Shown here: positions 49,722 through 59,308 of the stretch, one piece after another
Layout: each line of letters starts with the position of its first letter
Numbering within the stretch: position 1 is the first letter of the stretch
NCBI RefSeq assembly: GCF_028618525.1
Contig: NZ_JAQITC010000015.1
Location: 1 to 59,308 of the forward strand
Length of the DNA: 59,308 bases
DNA from: Bartonella sp. AU55XJBT
Lineage (GTDB): Bacteria; Pseudomonadota; Alphaproteobacteria; Rhizobiales; Rhizobiaceae
Direction: 5' to 3'
Notes under the pieces: generated by a model
What the model was told of the DNA's origin: nothing
The model's input: the letters and a program-made list of their open reading frames with translations, nothing else
Databases searched by the model: none
Made by a program: the position numbers and the translations under genes

Positions 49722-51155
49722 ATGCAGGTTACCGAGACGCTTAATGAAGGACTGAAGCGCGAAATTAAGATCGTGGTTCCAGCGAAAGATTTAGAAGAAA
49801 AGTTGAATGAACGATTGGATGATACCAAGGGTAAAATCAAGCTTAATGGTTTCCGTCCTGGTAAAGTGCCGGGTGAGCATTTGCGAAAAATGTATGGTAA
49901 ATCTTTCATGGCAGAGATTCTCAATGAGATACTCGCTGATGCTCCGCGTTCTGTTTTAGCGGATCGCAATGAACGTCCAGCGATGCAGCCGAAAATTGAT
50001 ATAGATGAAGATGAGAAAATTTTAGATGGAAAAGCCGATTTTACTTTTAGTTTAAAGTATGAAGTTTTACCAAAAATTGAAATTAAAGCCTTTGAGCATA
50101 TTGAAGTTATCCGTGAAGTTGCAGCTATTCCTGAACAGGATATTGATGAGCAAGTCAATCGCGTTCTTTCTTCTACGCGTAATTATTCTCTAAAAGAGGG
50201 GGCTTCTGAAGAAGGTGATCGTATAACCATAGATTATCGAGGTAAGCTTGAGGGGGTTCCGTTTGAAGGTGGAGCGGATAATGATGCACAACTGATTCTT
50301 GGATCAAAACAATTTATTCCTGGTTTTGAAGAGCAATTGGTTGGTGTAAAAGCTGGAGATGCAAAGACGATTTCTGTTAAATTTCCGGATAATTACAGTG
50401 CAGCACATTTAGCAGGACGGGAAGCAGAGTTTGACATTACTGTCAAAGCTGTCTTTAGACCAGATGAATTAAAAATTGATGATGAGGCGGCGAAAAAAGT
50501 CGGTTTGGAATCTCTAGATCGCTTACGCGAGGTTGTTCGTGGACAGATTGAAAGTCAATATGGTTCAATGACCCGTCAAAAAGTTAAGCGTCAAATTCTT
50601 GATGCTTTAGATGCTGATTATAATTTTGAGATTCCTGAAGGACTTTTAGAAATTGAATTCAATAATATATGGGCTCAGGTTAGTGATGATTTGAAAAGGG
50701 CTGGGCGTAGTTTTGAGGACGAGGGTGTTACAGAAGAAAAGGCGCGGGAGGAATATCTTGTCCTTGCACAACGTCGTGTCCGTCTTGGCTTGGTGCTTTC
50801 TGAAATTGGAATGAAGGTTGGTGTTAAAGTTAGTGAGGATGAGCTAAAAGCAGCCGTTTTTGAGCAAGTTCGTCAATATCCTGGACAAGAAAAAGAGATT
50901 ATGGACTTTTTCCGTAAGACTCCGGAAGCTGTTGAAAATCTACGTGCTCCGATTTTTGAAGAAAAGGTTATTGATCATTTGTTAGCACAGATAAAAGTCA
51001 CAGATAAAGAAGTGACGATTGAAGAATTGATGAAAGAATATGATGAATTAGATGTCTCTGAAGAAAAGCCGGCAAAGAAAAAATCTGCTGTGAAAGAGAA
51101 AGAAAAATCTGCAGAGAAAGCATCGGCTAAGAAAAAGGCTCCTAAAAAAGCTTAA
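49722..51155 (+). CDS. tig: Trigger factor
   Basis: Ribosome-bound chaperone and prolyl isomerase that meets new chains at the exit tunnel. The 477-residue product has the N-terminal ribosome-docking signature GFRPGKVP at 43-50. An FKBP-type isomerase domain spans about 155-245 ([32 protein letters not shown]), and the helical chaperone domain follows. A Lys/Ala/Glu-rich tail (from about residue 450) extends past the usual end, as in other alphaproteobacteria. Lies just after tRNA-Leu. Confidence 0.97.
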   Translation: MQVTETLNEGLKREIKIVVPAKDLEEKLNERLDDTKGKIKLNGFRPGKVPGEHLRKMYGKSFMAEILNEILADAPRSVLADRNERPAMQPKIDIDEDEKILDGKADFTFSLKYEVLPKIEIKAFEHIEVIREVAAIPEQDIDEQVNRVLSSTRNYSLKEGASEEGDRITIDYRGKLEGVPFEGGADNDAQLILGSKQFIPGFEEQLVGVKAGDAKTISVKFPDNYSAAHLAGREAEFDITVKAVFRPDELKIDDEAAKKVGLESLDRLREVVRGQIESQYGSMTRQKVKRQILDALDADYNFEIPEGLLEIEFNNIWAQVSDDLKRAGRSFEDEGVTEEKAREEYLVLAQRRVRLGLVLSEIGMKVGVKVSEDELKAAVFEQVRQYPGQEKEIMDFFRKTPEAVENLRAPIFEEKVIDHLLAQIKVTDKEVTIEELMKEYDELDVSEEKPAKKKSAVKEKEKSAEKASAKKKAPKKA

Positions 51156-51176
51156 TATTTACGCAAACAGAACGAG

Positions 51177-51194
51177 CCCGATAGAATCGGGTTT
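51177..51194 (+). terminator. Possible terminator after tig
   Basis: CCCGAT and ATCGGG pair across a three-base loop, followed by TTTG. The stem is strong but the T run is short. Confidence 0.5.
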
Positions 51195-51281
51195 GATGTG
51201 CTATTATATTCTAAGCTTGCACTGTGAATGGTTTGAGATAAGCCATGAGATATGTTTTAAAATATTAGTAGTGGATTGGCA

Positions 51282-52781
51282 ATGAACATCATTGATACGC
51301 GTACTCCTGATTCTAAGCGTTTTATTTCTGGCGTTACAGGTGATTGGGAAGTCATCATTGGCATGGAGGTTCATGCGCAAATCATATCAAATTCGAAACT
51401 TTTTTCAGGCGCATCAACCAAATTTGGTGCAGAGCCGAACAGTCATGTATCTCTTATTGATGCGGCTATGCCAGGGATGTTGCCTGTTCTTAATCAAGAA
51501 TGTGTTCGTCAAGCAGTTCGAACAGGTTTGGGATTAAAAGCGCATATTAATTTAAAATCTGTTTTTGATCGGAAGAATTATTTTTATCCAGATTTACCGC
51601 AGGGATATCAGATTTCTCAGTTTCGCTATCCCATTGTAGGAGAGGGAAAAATTACCGTATCTGTTGGTCCAGATTCGAATGGCCAATTTGAGGATATCGA
51701 AATAGGAATTGAAAGATTACATCTTGAACAGGATGCTGGAAAATCGATGCATGATCAACATCCGACGATGTCTTTCGTGGATCTTAATCGCTCTGGTGTT
51801 GCGCTTATGGAAATTGTTTCCAAGCCTGATATGCGCTCATCAGATGAAGCTAAAGCCTATATGACAAAATTGCGTACGATTGTTCGTTATTTAGGGACTT
51901 GTGATGGCAATATGGATGAAGGGTCTATGCGCGCGGATGTTAATGTATCCGTTCGTCGTCCTGGTGAAGCTTTTGGCACGCGTTGTGAAATCAAAAATGT
52001 TAATTCTATTCGCTTCATTGGTCAAGCGATTGAGTATGAAGCGCGTCGTCAGATCGCAGTTTTAGAAGATGGAGGCGTCATAGAGCAAGAGACTCGGCTT
52101 TTTGATGCCACTAAAGGTGAAACTCGCTCTATGCGCTCAAAGGAAGAAGCGCATGATTATCGTTATTTTCCTGATCCTGATCTTTTACCATTAGAATTTG
52201 ATCAAGCATTTGTGGATGCTTTGGCTGCTGATTTACCAGAATTGCCTGACGCTATAAAAGCACGTTTTGTTAAGGAAATGGGGTTGACAGTGTATGATGC
52301 TTCCATTCTTGTGACAGAAAAAGCTATTGCTGATTATTTTGAAGACGTTGCTCGTGGTCGTGATGGAAAAATAGTGGCCAATTGGGTGATTAATGATCTT
52401 TTAGGGGCTTTAAATAAAGATAATCGTGAAATTGAAGAGTCACCAGTATCGCCAAATCAATTGGGAAGCATTATTGATCTTATAAAAGAAGGTGTTATTT
52501 CTGGAAAAATAGCTAAAGATCTTTTTGAGATTATTTGGAATGAGGGGGGAGAACCACGCCAAGTTGTAGAAGAGCGCAATATGAAGCAGGTAACAGATAC
52601 AAAGGCTATTGAAAGAGCTGTTGATGAGATCATTGCTAATAATTCTGATAAAGTTGCGCAAGCAAAACAAAAGCCTGCTTTAGCAGGTTGGTTTGTTGGA
52701 CAGGTAATGAACGCAACAGGCGGCAAGGCAAATCCTCAAACTGTTAATGAATTAGTTAAGATAAAACTTGGCATAGATTAA
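51282..52781 (+). CDS. gatB: Aspartyl/glutamyl-tRNA amidotransferase subunit B
   Basis: With GatA and GatC it amidates Glu-tRNA-Gln (and Asp-tRNA-Asn where needed), so this lineage probably makes Gln-tRNA indirectly. The chosen product is 499 residues. Marks are [54 protein letters not shown], and the C-terminal YqeY-like tail ([13 protein letters not shown]). A TTG at 51276 also opens the frame; the ATG at 51282 is the likelier start, with a weak AGTGGA site. Confidence 0.97.
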   Translation: MNIIDTRTPDSKRFISGVTGDWEVIIGMEVHAQIISNSKLFSGASTKFGAEPNSHVSLIDAAMPGMLPVLNQECVRQAVRTGLGLKAHINLKSVFDRKNYFYPDLPQGYQISQFRYPIVGEGKITVSVGPDSNGQFEDIEIGIERLHLEQDAGKSMHDQHPTMSFVDLNRSGVALMEIVSKPDMRSSDEAKAYMTKLRTIVRYLGTCDGNMDEGSMRADVNVSVRRPGEAFGTRCEIKNVNSIRFIGQAIEYEARRQIAVLEDGGVIEQETRLFDATKGETRSMRSKEEAHDYRYFPDPDLLPLEFDQAFVDALAADLPELPDAIKARFVKEMGLTVYDASILVTEKAIADYFEDVARGRDGKIVANWVINDLLGALNKDNREIEESPVSPNQLGSIIDLIKEGVISGKIAKDLFEIIWNEGGEPRQVVEERNMKQVTDTKAIERAVDEIIANNSDKVAQAKQKPALAGWFVGQVMNATGGKANPQTVNELVKIKLGID

Positions 52782-52961
52782 ATTTTATGGGGTGGAGAAG
52801 AATTTATAAATATGATATCTTCTCGAAATTAAGGGATAAAAGGTTATCCTATTAATTGGAGTTGTGCTGAATTGTCCGGTAATTTTTTCGGTCATTTCAA
52901 GCATTAATAGGTTCATTCCAGCGATTGATTTCATGAGCATACTGAAGAAATGGAATAGAAA

Positions 52962-53360
52962 ATGGCTCGTTTTTTTAAGCAAATCTTTACTTGGTGGAAT
53001 GGTAATACCATTGGTACGCGTTTTTTCACATGGCGCAAAGGTAAGCGGATAGGGGAAGATCAATTTGGAAATGTATATTATGAAGGGGGACTTCATAAGG
53101 ATGGTTATCCGCACCGTTGGGTTATTTATAAAGACTATTCTGAACCTTCTACTATTCCACCAGGTTGGCATGGCTGGATTCATCATCGCTGTGAGTGTCC
53201 ACCAACACAGGAGAATTATCATCCCTATGAATGGGAAAAGCCGCACGTTGCAAATATGACAGGAACAAGTGAGACCTATCGACCAAAGGGGGCTATTCCT
53301 TACAATGACGAGCTTTCTTGTATCCGTGAAGATTATGATGCGTGGTCACCTAAAAAATAA
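52962..53360 (+). CDS. NADH:ubiquinone oxidoreductase subunit NDUFA12 family protein
   Basis: A 132-residue homologue of the mitochondrial complex I accessory subunit NDUFA12 (B17.2). Typical features are FTWRKGKRIGEDQFGNVYYE, RRWVIY-like HRWVIYKDYSEPSTIPPGWHGWIHH, and the AYRPKGA-like ending ETYRPKGAIPY. In alphaproteobacteria this subunit is part of the larger complex I and commonly lies between gatB and a DUF2155 gene, as here. The ATG opens MARFFKQIFTWWNG. Confidence 0.93.
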   Translation: MARFFKQIFTWWNGNTIGTRFFTWRKGKRIGEDQFGNVYYEGGLHKDGYPHRWVIYKDYSEPSTIPPGWHGWIHHRCECPPTQENYHPYEWEKPHVANMTGTSETYRPKGAIPYNDELSCIREDYDAWSPKK

Positions 53361-53445
53361 AATGTTTTAATGGGTGCGTGTATTTTTGTCTTATTTGGCT
53401 CTACGTTATAACAAGATTTATTTTTAAGGTGCGATTGGTTTTGAT

Positions 53446-53874
53446 ATGATGAGGTTTTTTTTATTGTTGAGGTTGAGGGATTTTATATATATTTTTTTAA
53501 TAGGAATTTTAGTGTTTTTATCCTTAAATAGTTGGGGACAGGCTGAACGTATTAGCAATGGAATTGCTGTATTTGCAGGCCTTGATAAAATCACGGGGCG
53601 GACGACGCGTTTTGAAGTTTCTCTTGGTGAAGTTTATCAGTATGGTGCATTACAGGTAACACCTCGTGCTTGTTATACGAGCTCTAAAGATGAACCAACG
53701 CGTACAACAGGTTTTGTTGAAGTCAATGAAGTAACATTAGATAAAAAAATACGACGTATTTTCACAGGCTGGATGTTTGCAGATAGTCCTGGTTTGAACG
53801 CTGTTGAGCATCCTATTTATGATGTGTGGTTAAAAGATTGCAAGCAGAACTCTCAAAACTCACCTCTTCAGTAA
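53446..53874 (+). CDS. DUF2155 domain protein, exported
   Basis: A 142-residue product with an N-terminal hydrophobic signal (about 12-30, ending near NSWGQA). The DUF2155 core follows: NGIAVFAGLDKITGRTTRFEVSLGEVYQYGALQVTPRACYTSS, then FTGWMFADSPGLNAVEHPIYDVWLKDC. The family is confined mostly to alphaproteobacteria and has no assigned function. Its fixed place behind the NDUFA12-like gene is conserved here. Likely periplasmic. Confidence 0.9.
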   Translation: MMRFFLLLRLRDFIYIFLIGILVFLSLNSWGQAERISNGIAVFAGLDKITGRTTRFEVSLGEVYQYGALQVTPRACYTSSKDEPTRTTGFVEVNEVTLDKKIRRIFTGWMFADSPGLNAVEHPIYDVWLKDCKQNSQNSPLQ

Positions 53875-53893
53875 TAGTGTGTTATCTATTGTT

Positions 53894-53910
53894 AATACAT
53901 TGATTTGTAA
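53894..53910 (+). repeat. Dispersed AT-rich intergenic motif, variant copy
   Basis: AATACATTGATTTGTAA followed by TGATAGT, two bases different from the copy at 33057 within the 17-base core. It starts 20 bases after the DUF2155 gene. Confidence 0.4.
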
Positions 53911-54355
53911 TGATAGTTTATCATTTTCAACGTGGAATGAGAGGTTTGGATTCCTATGGTTTTCTCATTTCATACTTTCTTATAATTAAAACAATCAAAA
54001 ATATTTCTTTACACGTTGAAGTGTTGGATGTGTGGATAAGACTGTTTAAGATAAGGAATGAAATCTTTCTCATAAATCGTCTAAATTCAATGATTTATCA
54101 TTAAAATCAACTTATTGTTTTTCGAATGTTCTATAAAAGATGTTGCTAAACTTTTATTCTCGTTATGATATCGTTGTTTCATTCAAAGGGTGGGTAGAAG
54201 AAATTCAAGCGATATTGTTGGAACAGTTGAGATTTAAGATTATTAAAGGCCTTAATTGAAGTTTCAGCGTGATTAAAGAATGTAACAATCGGTAGATTTT
54301 TGGTAAGAAGCAACATTTATGTATTTTGCATTTTATTATAAGGAGCACAACGCAA

Positions 54356-54753
54356 TGACTATAAAAATACCTTATTTACACAATTGGCGCACGCGCGATA
54401 CAATTTGAATTCTCCTTTTCATATTTGTCGATAGTTTAGGCACAGCGCTGGTGTTACCTTTACGCTCTAGCCTCTTATCAGCGGAGCTTGAACTGAGCCC
54501 CTTGTGAACAATTGGGTTTTTGCACCAACCATGCTTATTTTCCTGTATAGTATAACATTAGCAGCTTATGCCAGCACTATGGTCGTTGGTACTTTTCTCT
54601 TTGGATAGTTCTCTGATAAAATAGGCCGTACGCGAGCGCTCTTTCGTGCTATTTATTTTAGGCACTCTTATTGGCTATACTATTTGCGATGCTGCCATTA
54701 TGTTACAAAATATTGAGTTTTTTATACGTGGCGCAAATTCAACCGTATATTGA
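54356..54753 (+). pseudogene. MFS transporter, N-terminal remnant
   Basis: Begins ATGACTATAAAAATACC (MTIKIPYLHNW) after AAGGAGCACAACGCA, a good ribosome binding site. The frame meets a TGA after 17 codons, then reads LLFIFVDSLGTALVLPL (first membrane segment) to a second TGA. A shifted frame gives MVVGTFLFG, stop, FSDKIGRTRAL, which is the cytoplasmic loop motif of the major facilitator superfamily (G-x-x-x-D-K-x-G-R). A further shift gives ILGTLIGYTICDA and FFIRGANSTV. At least two stops and two frameshifts are present. The rest of the gene is not recognisable. Substrate unknown. Confidence 0.75.
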
Positions 54754-55084
54754 GATGTACCCCTATATGTAAGGTTAGAAACTATAACATATCTGCGCTA
54801 TAGACCCATCGACTACACAGCAGACGTTCTACTCACTAAATCTTGGCTTTATACGATATGGCTAAGTATTTACCTACCCACAGAACGCTTATTGCAGTAC
54901 TGGGCCAGTGCAAGAGTTTCTTTGAGAGCCTCATAGCAGTGGTTTCGATATTTTAGCATATAACAATAAAAGAATAAAAACATATAAGTAAAGCATATCC
55001 GAACGGAAAAATCACAAACTCTTGTTGAAATATTCTCTATTAGGTATATCATGTCAGAAAGCCGCTATTAAACATGGAGAATTT

Positions 55085-55474
55085 ATGAGTAACATCCCTA
55101 CTTATTCTGTCACCCCAAACCTACAGTTAGTATACGTATCAAATGTAGAACATTCTACCGCTTTTTACAAATTCATCTTCAAGAAAGAGCCTGTATTCAT
55201 CTCGCCACGCTATGTTGCATTTGCTTCTTCAGGTGATGCACTCTTCGCGCTCTGGTCGGGGGGTGACGCACCTAAGGAAAATGTGCCTCGTTTTTCAGAA
55301 ATCGGCATTATGTTGCCTACTGGAGAAGATGTAGATAAACTCTATGCGGAATGGCAAGAGCAAACCACCGTTGAGATAAATGTCTTGAAGGAACCGTATA
55401 CTGACATATTTGGACGTACCTTCCTCATCAAAGATCCCGACGGCCATATTATTCGTGTTTGTCCACTGGATTAA
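55085..55474 (+). CDS. VOC (glyoxalase/bleomycin resistance) family protein
   Basis: A 129-residue product from the ATG at 55085, which follows GGAGAATTT. The frame is open from 55022, but that extension looks like noise. It shows the single-domain VOC pattern: LVYVSNVEHSTAFYKFIF at the N-terminus and IFGRTFLIKDPDGHIIRVCPLD at the end. Members bind a metal and act as lyases, dioxygenases or drug-binding proteins; the substrate cannot be told. It is the only intact gene in a decayed stretch and its base composition is more mixed than its neighbours, so acquisition by transfer is plausible but unproven. Confidence 0.82.
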   Translation: MSNIPTYSVTPNLQLVYVSNVEHSTAFYKFIFKKEPVFISPRYVAFASSGDALFALWSGGDAPKENVPRFSEIGIMLPTGEDVDKLYAEWQEQTTVEINVLKEPYTDIFGRTFLIKDPDGHIIRVCPLD

Positions 55475-57039
55475 AAAGTCCTAGACTTGATCTTTAATCC
55501 CCTGAATTATGATAATTTTCTGCTTCCAAAACCTATAAGCTATGCACGCTAGAGGTTTATTGGCTTTAGGGTTAGTTGATGTTACAATGCTTGCCTCTAA
55601 ATCAGATCTTCTCCAATTTGCAACTCTAGATGAATTAAGCCAAATGAGGTATGCGCCTAGTTTCACTCGTATCACCCTTTGATTAGGGAAAGCTGGGAAT
55701 CAGACCGCTTGTTTGTGAAAACCTTTATGCGCACTAGGACAAAAACTATGCGATCGGTCTTTCATCCTATATTCGCTTTCTTCAGCTTAAAGACAAAATG
55801 GCAAAAATTTAAATGCTTTGCAGCAACCATAGTTCAACCTTTACTATTTTACAGAAAATTTTTAAAAAATGGTACTGTGCTTAGGTAATGGTTGATAATT
55901 TATATAATAATTTTAAGCAGATAATTCAAGACACTGAAAGTGGACTCTACGCTTTTTCAACGAAGCAGATTAAGTACGGCTGCAAAACACATATGCGATC
56001 AAGCCAGCAGATCGTGCTAATTAGAACCCTGAGAAGTTTTAAGGCTGTTTTTGCTAAAATTGCTCATTAGTTTAAAGTTCTGCCTGAAAAAATAAAAGAT
56101 CTATAAAGAAAATTGATTTCCCTGACTGTATAAAATACTTTTTAATAGACACAACTAACGGTGTAAGACGTGCAAAAGACGTGGTTTAGACGGTAAAGGA
56201 ATAATAAATAGATTATATTGAAGATTTTGCGATGCCTAAAATCAATCGCAATTGCCAGTTTAGTGCTGTAAGCAGCATATTTGTGCTACAAATGTCCGAT
56301 GCTCTCAGGTTCATCAGCGGACGCACTCACAACCGCAGAAAGGGCATACTTACTCTCAATTGTGCAAAGAAAGAAGACGATAACAAATGAATTTCTAGCT
56401 CGTGATCTCATCTCCCATGGACTATAAGCTAATGCGTAGAGCACAGACCCAATCGGCATATAATAACTGTATACGGTTGTCACCAATCCAGATAATAAAA
56501 AAAACAGCTAACGAAAAAGTGTTTATATCTTGGTGATGCCACTTCCGTTCGCAACCCTGATGATCGCAAAGTAGCTTTTACTCGTTTGAAAAGCATAAAG
56601 CAGAATTCATTACCTGTAAGATGCTTTTTTTGAAGTTCTACGCGATTCTGAACGAGAAGATTATTGATCATTTTCACTAAAATTTTTAGATGGAAGATAT
56701 TTAAAGCCACTATACTAACACACGGTTTATAGCTAACTAAGAGCCAGCAAATGTTATCAAGAGAAGAGTACTTCATAAGTAAATTTGTTTATTCGTAAAT
56801 TCGTGTATATTGCATGACAAACGTCACATTTAAATAAATAGAATGATTACACATTTTGTCTTGATATCTATGCTTTTTTAAATATTTTTTATACGATACC
56901 TGTATTTTTACGGTGAGTTATTAAAAATTTAAAAATCGGAATCAAGAAGATTTAAGTCTAAAAGATTCCTTATCCAAGACAAATATATTTATTTTGTGTA
57001 AAAAATAATCCATTCTCTAAAGAATACGAGTTTTATACA
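55475..57039. other. Relict region right of the VOC gene
   Basis: About 1.56 kb of short broken frames on both strands. A minus-strand frame at 56286-56486 has hydrophobic pieces (YYMPIGSVLYALAYSPWEM) that faintly recall a membrane transporter. Another at 56480-56776 (minus) and two on the plus strand (55679-55888, 55888-56070) match nothing I know. The last 220 bases are AT-rich and probably contain the promoter of the rhomboid gene. Confidence 0.45.
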
Positions 57040-57771
57040 GTGAAAGTTTCTAATTACCGCTATAATGATGGTTCCCGATTACCAAAACAACCTAAAGAAC
57101 CTTTATTGAAGGTTCCATTTATTATTGTTGTTTTGATAGCATTTTGTTTTTGTCTTTATTGCATTCCACAGTATTTTTTTTCTCATCAGTTTTATGTTGA
57201 AAGTCTTGAGTTTTTTTCATTTACACCAGCATTGTTTAAGAGGGATCCTGTGGCATTTTATTACACCATGGTGAGTTATTCATTTATGCATGGAAGTTTT
57301 AAACATGTCGCTTTTAATATGGTTTGGCTTTTAGTTTTTGGCTCTCCTTTAGTAAGGCATTTTGGTGTTTTACGTTTTTTAATTTTTTGGGTATTAACGG
57401 CAGTTATTTCTGTTTTGACTTATTTTATATTTCATCAAGAAAGTATCATATCACTTGTTGGAGCGTCAGGTGTTGTATCTGGAATGATGGGGGCTATCGC
57501 ACGTTATGGTTTTCCCAGCGGTTATTTAGGTGTCAATGCGCAAAACGAAAAACCTTTGGGGACTTTATTATCCATCAAAAAAGCCCTTTGTTCCAAGGGC
57601 GTACTTATTTATATAAGTGTATGGTTGGCGGCTGATTTTATCATAGGTATTTCTTCGGTTCTGTTTGAAGAAAATGGTATCTCAATAGCATGGGAAGCAC
57701 ATATTGGCGGGTTTCTTACGGGTTTTTTGTTGGTTGGCTTTTTTGATGTTTTACAAAAAATCAAAAGCTAG
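57040..57771 (+). CDS. Rhomboid family intramembrane serine protease
   Basis: Membrane protease cleaving within membrane segments. The 243-residue product has about six membrane helices. It shows the family marks HGSFKHVAFNMVWLLVFG (84-101, helix 2) and the catalytic dyad Ser143 (GASGVVSG) and His221 (AHIGGFLTG). It starts at GTG (57040) with a weak site. The stop overlaps the end of the convergent rRNA methyltransferase gene by four bases. Substrates unknown. Confidence 0.92.
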   Translation: MKVSNYRYNDGSRLPKQPKEPLLKVPFIIVVLIAFCFCLYCIPQYFFSHQFYVESLEFFSFTPALFKRDPVAFYYTMVSYSFMHGSFKHVAFNMVWLLVFGSPLVRHFGVLRFLIFWVLTAVISVLTYFIFHQESIISLVGASGVVSGMMGAIARYGFPSGYLGVNAQNEKPLGTLLSIKKALCSKGVLIYISVWLAADFIIGISSVLFEENGISIAWEAHIGGFLTGFLLVGFFDVLQKIKS

Positions 57772-58598
57772 AATCTAAGATATTTATGCGCCACATAAAG
57801 CGCTATTGTTGCTGCGTTTGAAACATTTAATGATTTAATATTTCCAGGCATATCAAGGCGCGCTAGAGCGCAAACGGTTTCACGTGTTTTTTTTCGTAAG
57901 CCTTTCCCTTCTGCTCCTAAAACAAGAGCAATTTTATTCCCTGTTAATGTTGTTTCTAGAGGTTGATCTCCTTCTGAATCGAGACCAAAGCTTGTAAAAC
58001 CTGTTTGGTGGAGCTCTTGAAGAGTTTCAGCGAGGTTTCGTACGGTAATATAATGAATCATTTCCAAAGCCCCTGATGCCGCTTTCGCAAGAACGCCGCT
58101 TTCGTGGGGAGAGTGACGGCAAGTAGTAATAAGTGCTTTAGCTTTAAACGCAACGGCAGAGCGCATAATAGCGCCAACATTATGTGGATCAGTAATTTGA
58201 TCCATGACAATGACCAGATCAGTATTGGTTAATTCCGATAGTTTGCATGGTTTGAGAGGAGAGGTTTCCAAAACAACCCCTTGATGAACTGCCTCACTTC
58301 CAACCAGCGAATCAAGATATTTGGGGGCGCATAATTTAACAGGGCAAGGATAATCTGATTCGGATATATTGAATCTTTTTAAGGCATTTTGTGTAACGTA
58401 CAGACATTTAAAAATTCTTTTTGGGTTTTTTAAAGCAGCCTGAACGGCATGAATGCCATAAAGATGGATTATCCCTTGCTGTAAAGAAGCAGCTCCCTTC
58501 TTCAGATTTGTGGAAGATCGAGAAGGAGAGCCTTTCGTATCCCGATATCGGCGACGTAAACGAGCATAATGAGAATTTTGTGATGTTTTTTCTTTCAT
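57768..58598 (-). CDS. rlmB: TrmH family RNA 2'-O-methyltransferase, group 3 (RlmB-like)
   Basis: SPOUT-fold methyltransferase; the E. coli relative RlmB methylates G2251 of 23S rRNA. The 276-residue product has a basic tail (1-35), a substrate-binding N-terminal domain (LYGIHAVQAALKNPKRI), and three SPOUT motifs: DPHNVGAIMRSAVAF, LVLGAEGKGLR, and LDMPGNIKSLNVSNAATIALY. The exact target base is inferred from the group, not seen. In relatives it often precedes tRNA-Tyr and tuf, as on this strand layout. Confidence 0.9.
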   Translation of the reverse strand: MKEKTSQNSHYARLRRRYRDTKGSPSRSSTNLKKGAASLQQGIIHLYGIHAVQAALKNPKRIFKCLYVTQNALKRFNISESDYPCPVKLCAPKYLDSLVGSEAVHQGVVLETSPLKPCKLSELTNTDLVIVMDQITDPHNVGAIMRSAVAFKAKALITTCRHSPHESGVLAKAASGALEMIHYITVRNLAETLQELHQTGFTSFGLDSEGDQPLETTLTGNKIALVLGAEGKGLRKKTRETVCALARLDMPGNIKSLNVSNAATIALYVAHKYLRF

Positions 58599-58803
58599 AA
58601 CTTCTTTATAGCGTTTTAATAAGAAAAAGTGCTAGAAAAAATCTATGATTTAAAAATATGAGCAGGAAATTTGTACAGAATTGTATTTATTCTGTTGACA
58701 GATACAATCGTAATCGTCATAACCACTTCGCAATCAGATTGAATTGAATGGGTGTTCAAGATGATTGTCGTGATGCCTCATCGCGCAACTTTGCCGGTGT
58801 AAT

Positions 58804-58887
58804 GGAGGGGTGCCCGAGTGGTTAAAGGGGGCGGACTGTAAATCCGTTGCGTATGCTACGTTGGTTCGAATCCAACCCCCTCCACCA
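58804..58887 (+). tRNA. tRNA-Tyr (anticodon GUA)
   Basis: GGAGGGG pairs with CCCCTCC in the acceptor stem. The anticodon arm is GCGGA-CTGTAAA-TCCGT, giving anticodon GTA. The long variable arm (GCGTATGCTACG) is of class II type, as expected for bacterial tRNA-Tyr. T arm TTGGTTCGAATCCAA; CCA encoded. Confidence 0.96.
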
Positions 58888-58919
58888 TTCATCGCAGGAG
58901 AGTTAGTACGTGGGTTCAT

Positions 58920-58993
58920 GCGGGTATAGCTCAATGGTAGAGCAGCAGCCTTCCAAGCTGAATACGCGGGTTCGATTCCCGCTACCCGCTCCA
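58920..58993 (+). tRNA. tRNA-Gly (anticodon UCC)
   Basis: GCGGGTA pairs with TACCCGC in the acceptor stem. The anticodon arm is GCAGC-CTTCCAA-GCTGA, giving anticodon TCC. T arm GCGGGTTCGATTCCCGC; discriminator T and encoded CCA. It lies 32 bases after tRNA-Tyr, in the common tRNA-tuf cluster. Confidence 0.96.
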
Positions 58994-59181
58994 AATGGTT
59001 GTTGATGATTAGGCAAGTAGGTGTAATGGAAAATATTCCATTATTCAAAGTGGGCGGGATTTTCCGTCTAAGGTTAAGAGTTGTGGTGATTGGGCTTGTG
59101 TACGGTCCAGTTGAATTCAGTTCTGCGGGCCTGTTTCTAGGTGCTAACAAAGATAGAGAATAAAATAAGAGATTAATAGCG

Positions 59182-59308
59182 ATGGCGAAGAGCAAGTTTG
59201 AACGAACGAAACCGCATGTTAATATAGGTACGATTGGTCACGTTGATCATGGGAAGACTTCATTGACAGCAGCGATTACGAAGTTTTTTGGTGAGTTTAA
59301 AGCATATG
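59182..59308 (+). CDS. tuf: Elongation factor Tu, N-terminal part (partial)
   Basis: GTPase that carries aminoacyl-tRNA to the ribosome. The window ends after 42 codons. The visible part, [28 protein letters not shown], contains the GTP-binding P-loop GHVDHGKT. It lies downstream of tRNA-Tyr and tRNA-Gly, a classic arrangement. About 190 bases of leader separate tRNA-Gly from the ATG. Confidence 0.96.

Larger units (their letters stand above)
53875..55084. other. Relict region left of the VOC gene
   Basis: About 1.2 kb with no intact gene. The left part is plain AT-rich spacer with one dispersed-motif copy. From about 54356 the base composition is visibly more mixed and contains the MFS pseudogene listed separately. 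The part from 54755 to 55080 has short broken frames I cannot assign. Confidence 0.55.

Noticed and set aside
55679..56070. Possible transposase remnant downstream of the VOC gene
   Set aside because: Short frames show no catalytic motif, and no terminal inverted repeats or target duplication are visible.

Overview
The window reads as chromosome of an AT-rich alphaproteobacterium of the order Hyphomicrobiales, most likely a Bartonella species. The evidence is the gene content and order (serS-pcm-nlpD-yajC, ntrY-ntrX-trkA, clpP-clpX-lon-hupB, eno-ftsB-pdhABC-lpd-lipA-ratA, pyrG-kdsA, a RirA-type iron regulator), a bifunctional ispDF, an autotransporter tail at the left edge, and long AT-rich spacers holding decayed sequence. 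The species call is inference; nothing here was compared with a database.

Layout. 1-5407: the end of an autotransporter gene, ndk, then pgsA, uvrC and rlmJ on the minus strand. 6081-15092: a plus-strand run for protein export and envelope upkeep (tatA, a fused tatB-tatC, serS, pcm, nlpD, yajC, a Mth938-like gene, a squalene/phytoene-synthase-like gene). This run seems to have lost surE and secDF from their usual places and contains a phage antirepressor relic. 15863-23197: ppiD (minus), then tpiA, secG, pyrG, kdsA and eno. 23312-25834: three tandem TM2-domain genes, separated by decayed copies of the start of ftsB, followed by the intact ftsB. 25970-32921: the pyruvate dehydrogenase and lipoate block. 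33296-35436: a minus-strand operon rirA-ispDF-pncC, in which ispDF appears to start at ATT. 35614-46790: ntrY, ntrX, trkA, a frameshifted glycosyltransferase, then clpP, clpX, lon and hupB. 47926-53874: trmFO, tRNA-Leu, tig, gatB, an NDUFA12-like gene and a DUF2155 gene. 53875-57039: a relict stretch with an MFS transporter pseudogene and one intact VOC-family gene. 57040-59308: a rhomboid protease, an rRNA methyltransferase, tRNA-Tyr, tRNA-Gly and the start of tuf.

How the genes work together. Most are housekeeping: central carbon flow from triose phosphate through enolase to acetyl-CoA (tpiA, eno, pdhABC, lpdA) with lipoate supply (lipA); protein export and quality control (tat, yajC, secG, ppiD, tig, clpXP, lon); translation (serS, gatB, tRNAs, tuf); and envelope precursors (kdsA, pgsA, ispDF). 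The most unusual features are the TM2/ftsB tandem array, the TatB-TatC fusion, the ATT start of ispDF, and a short AT-rich motif recurring in gaps, mainly at gene ends.
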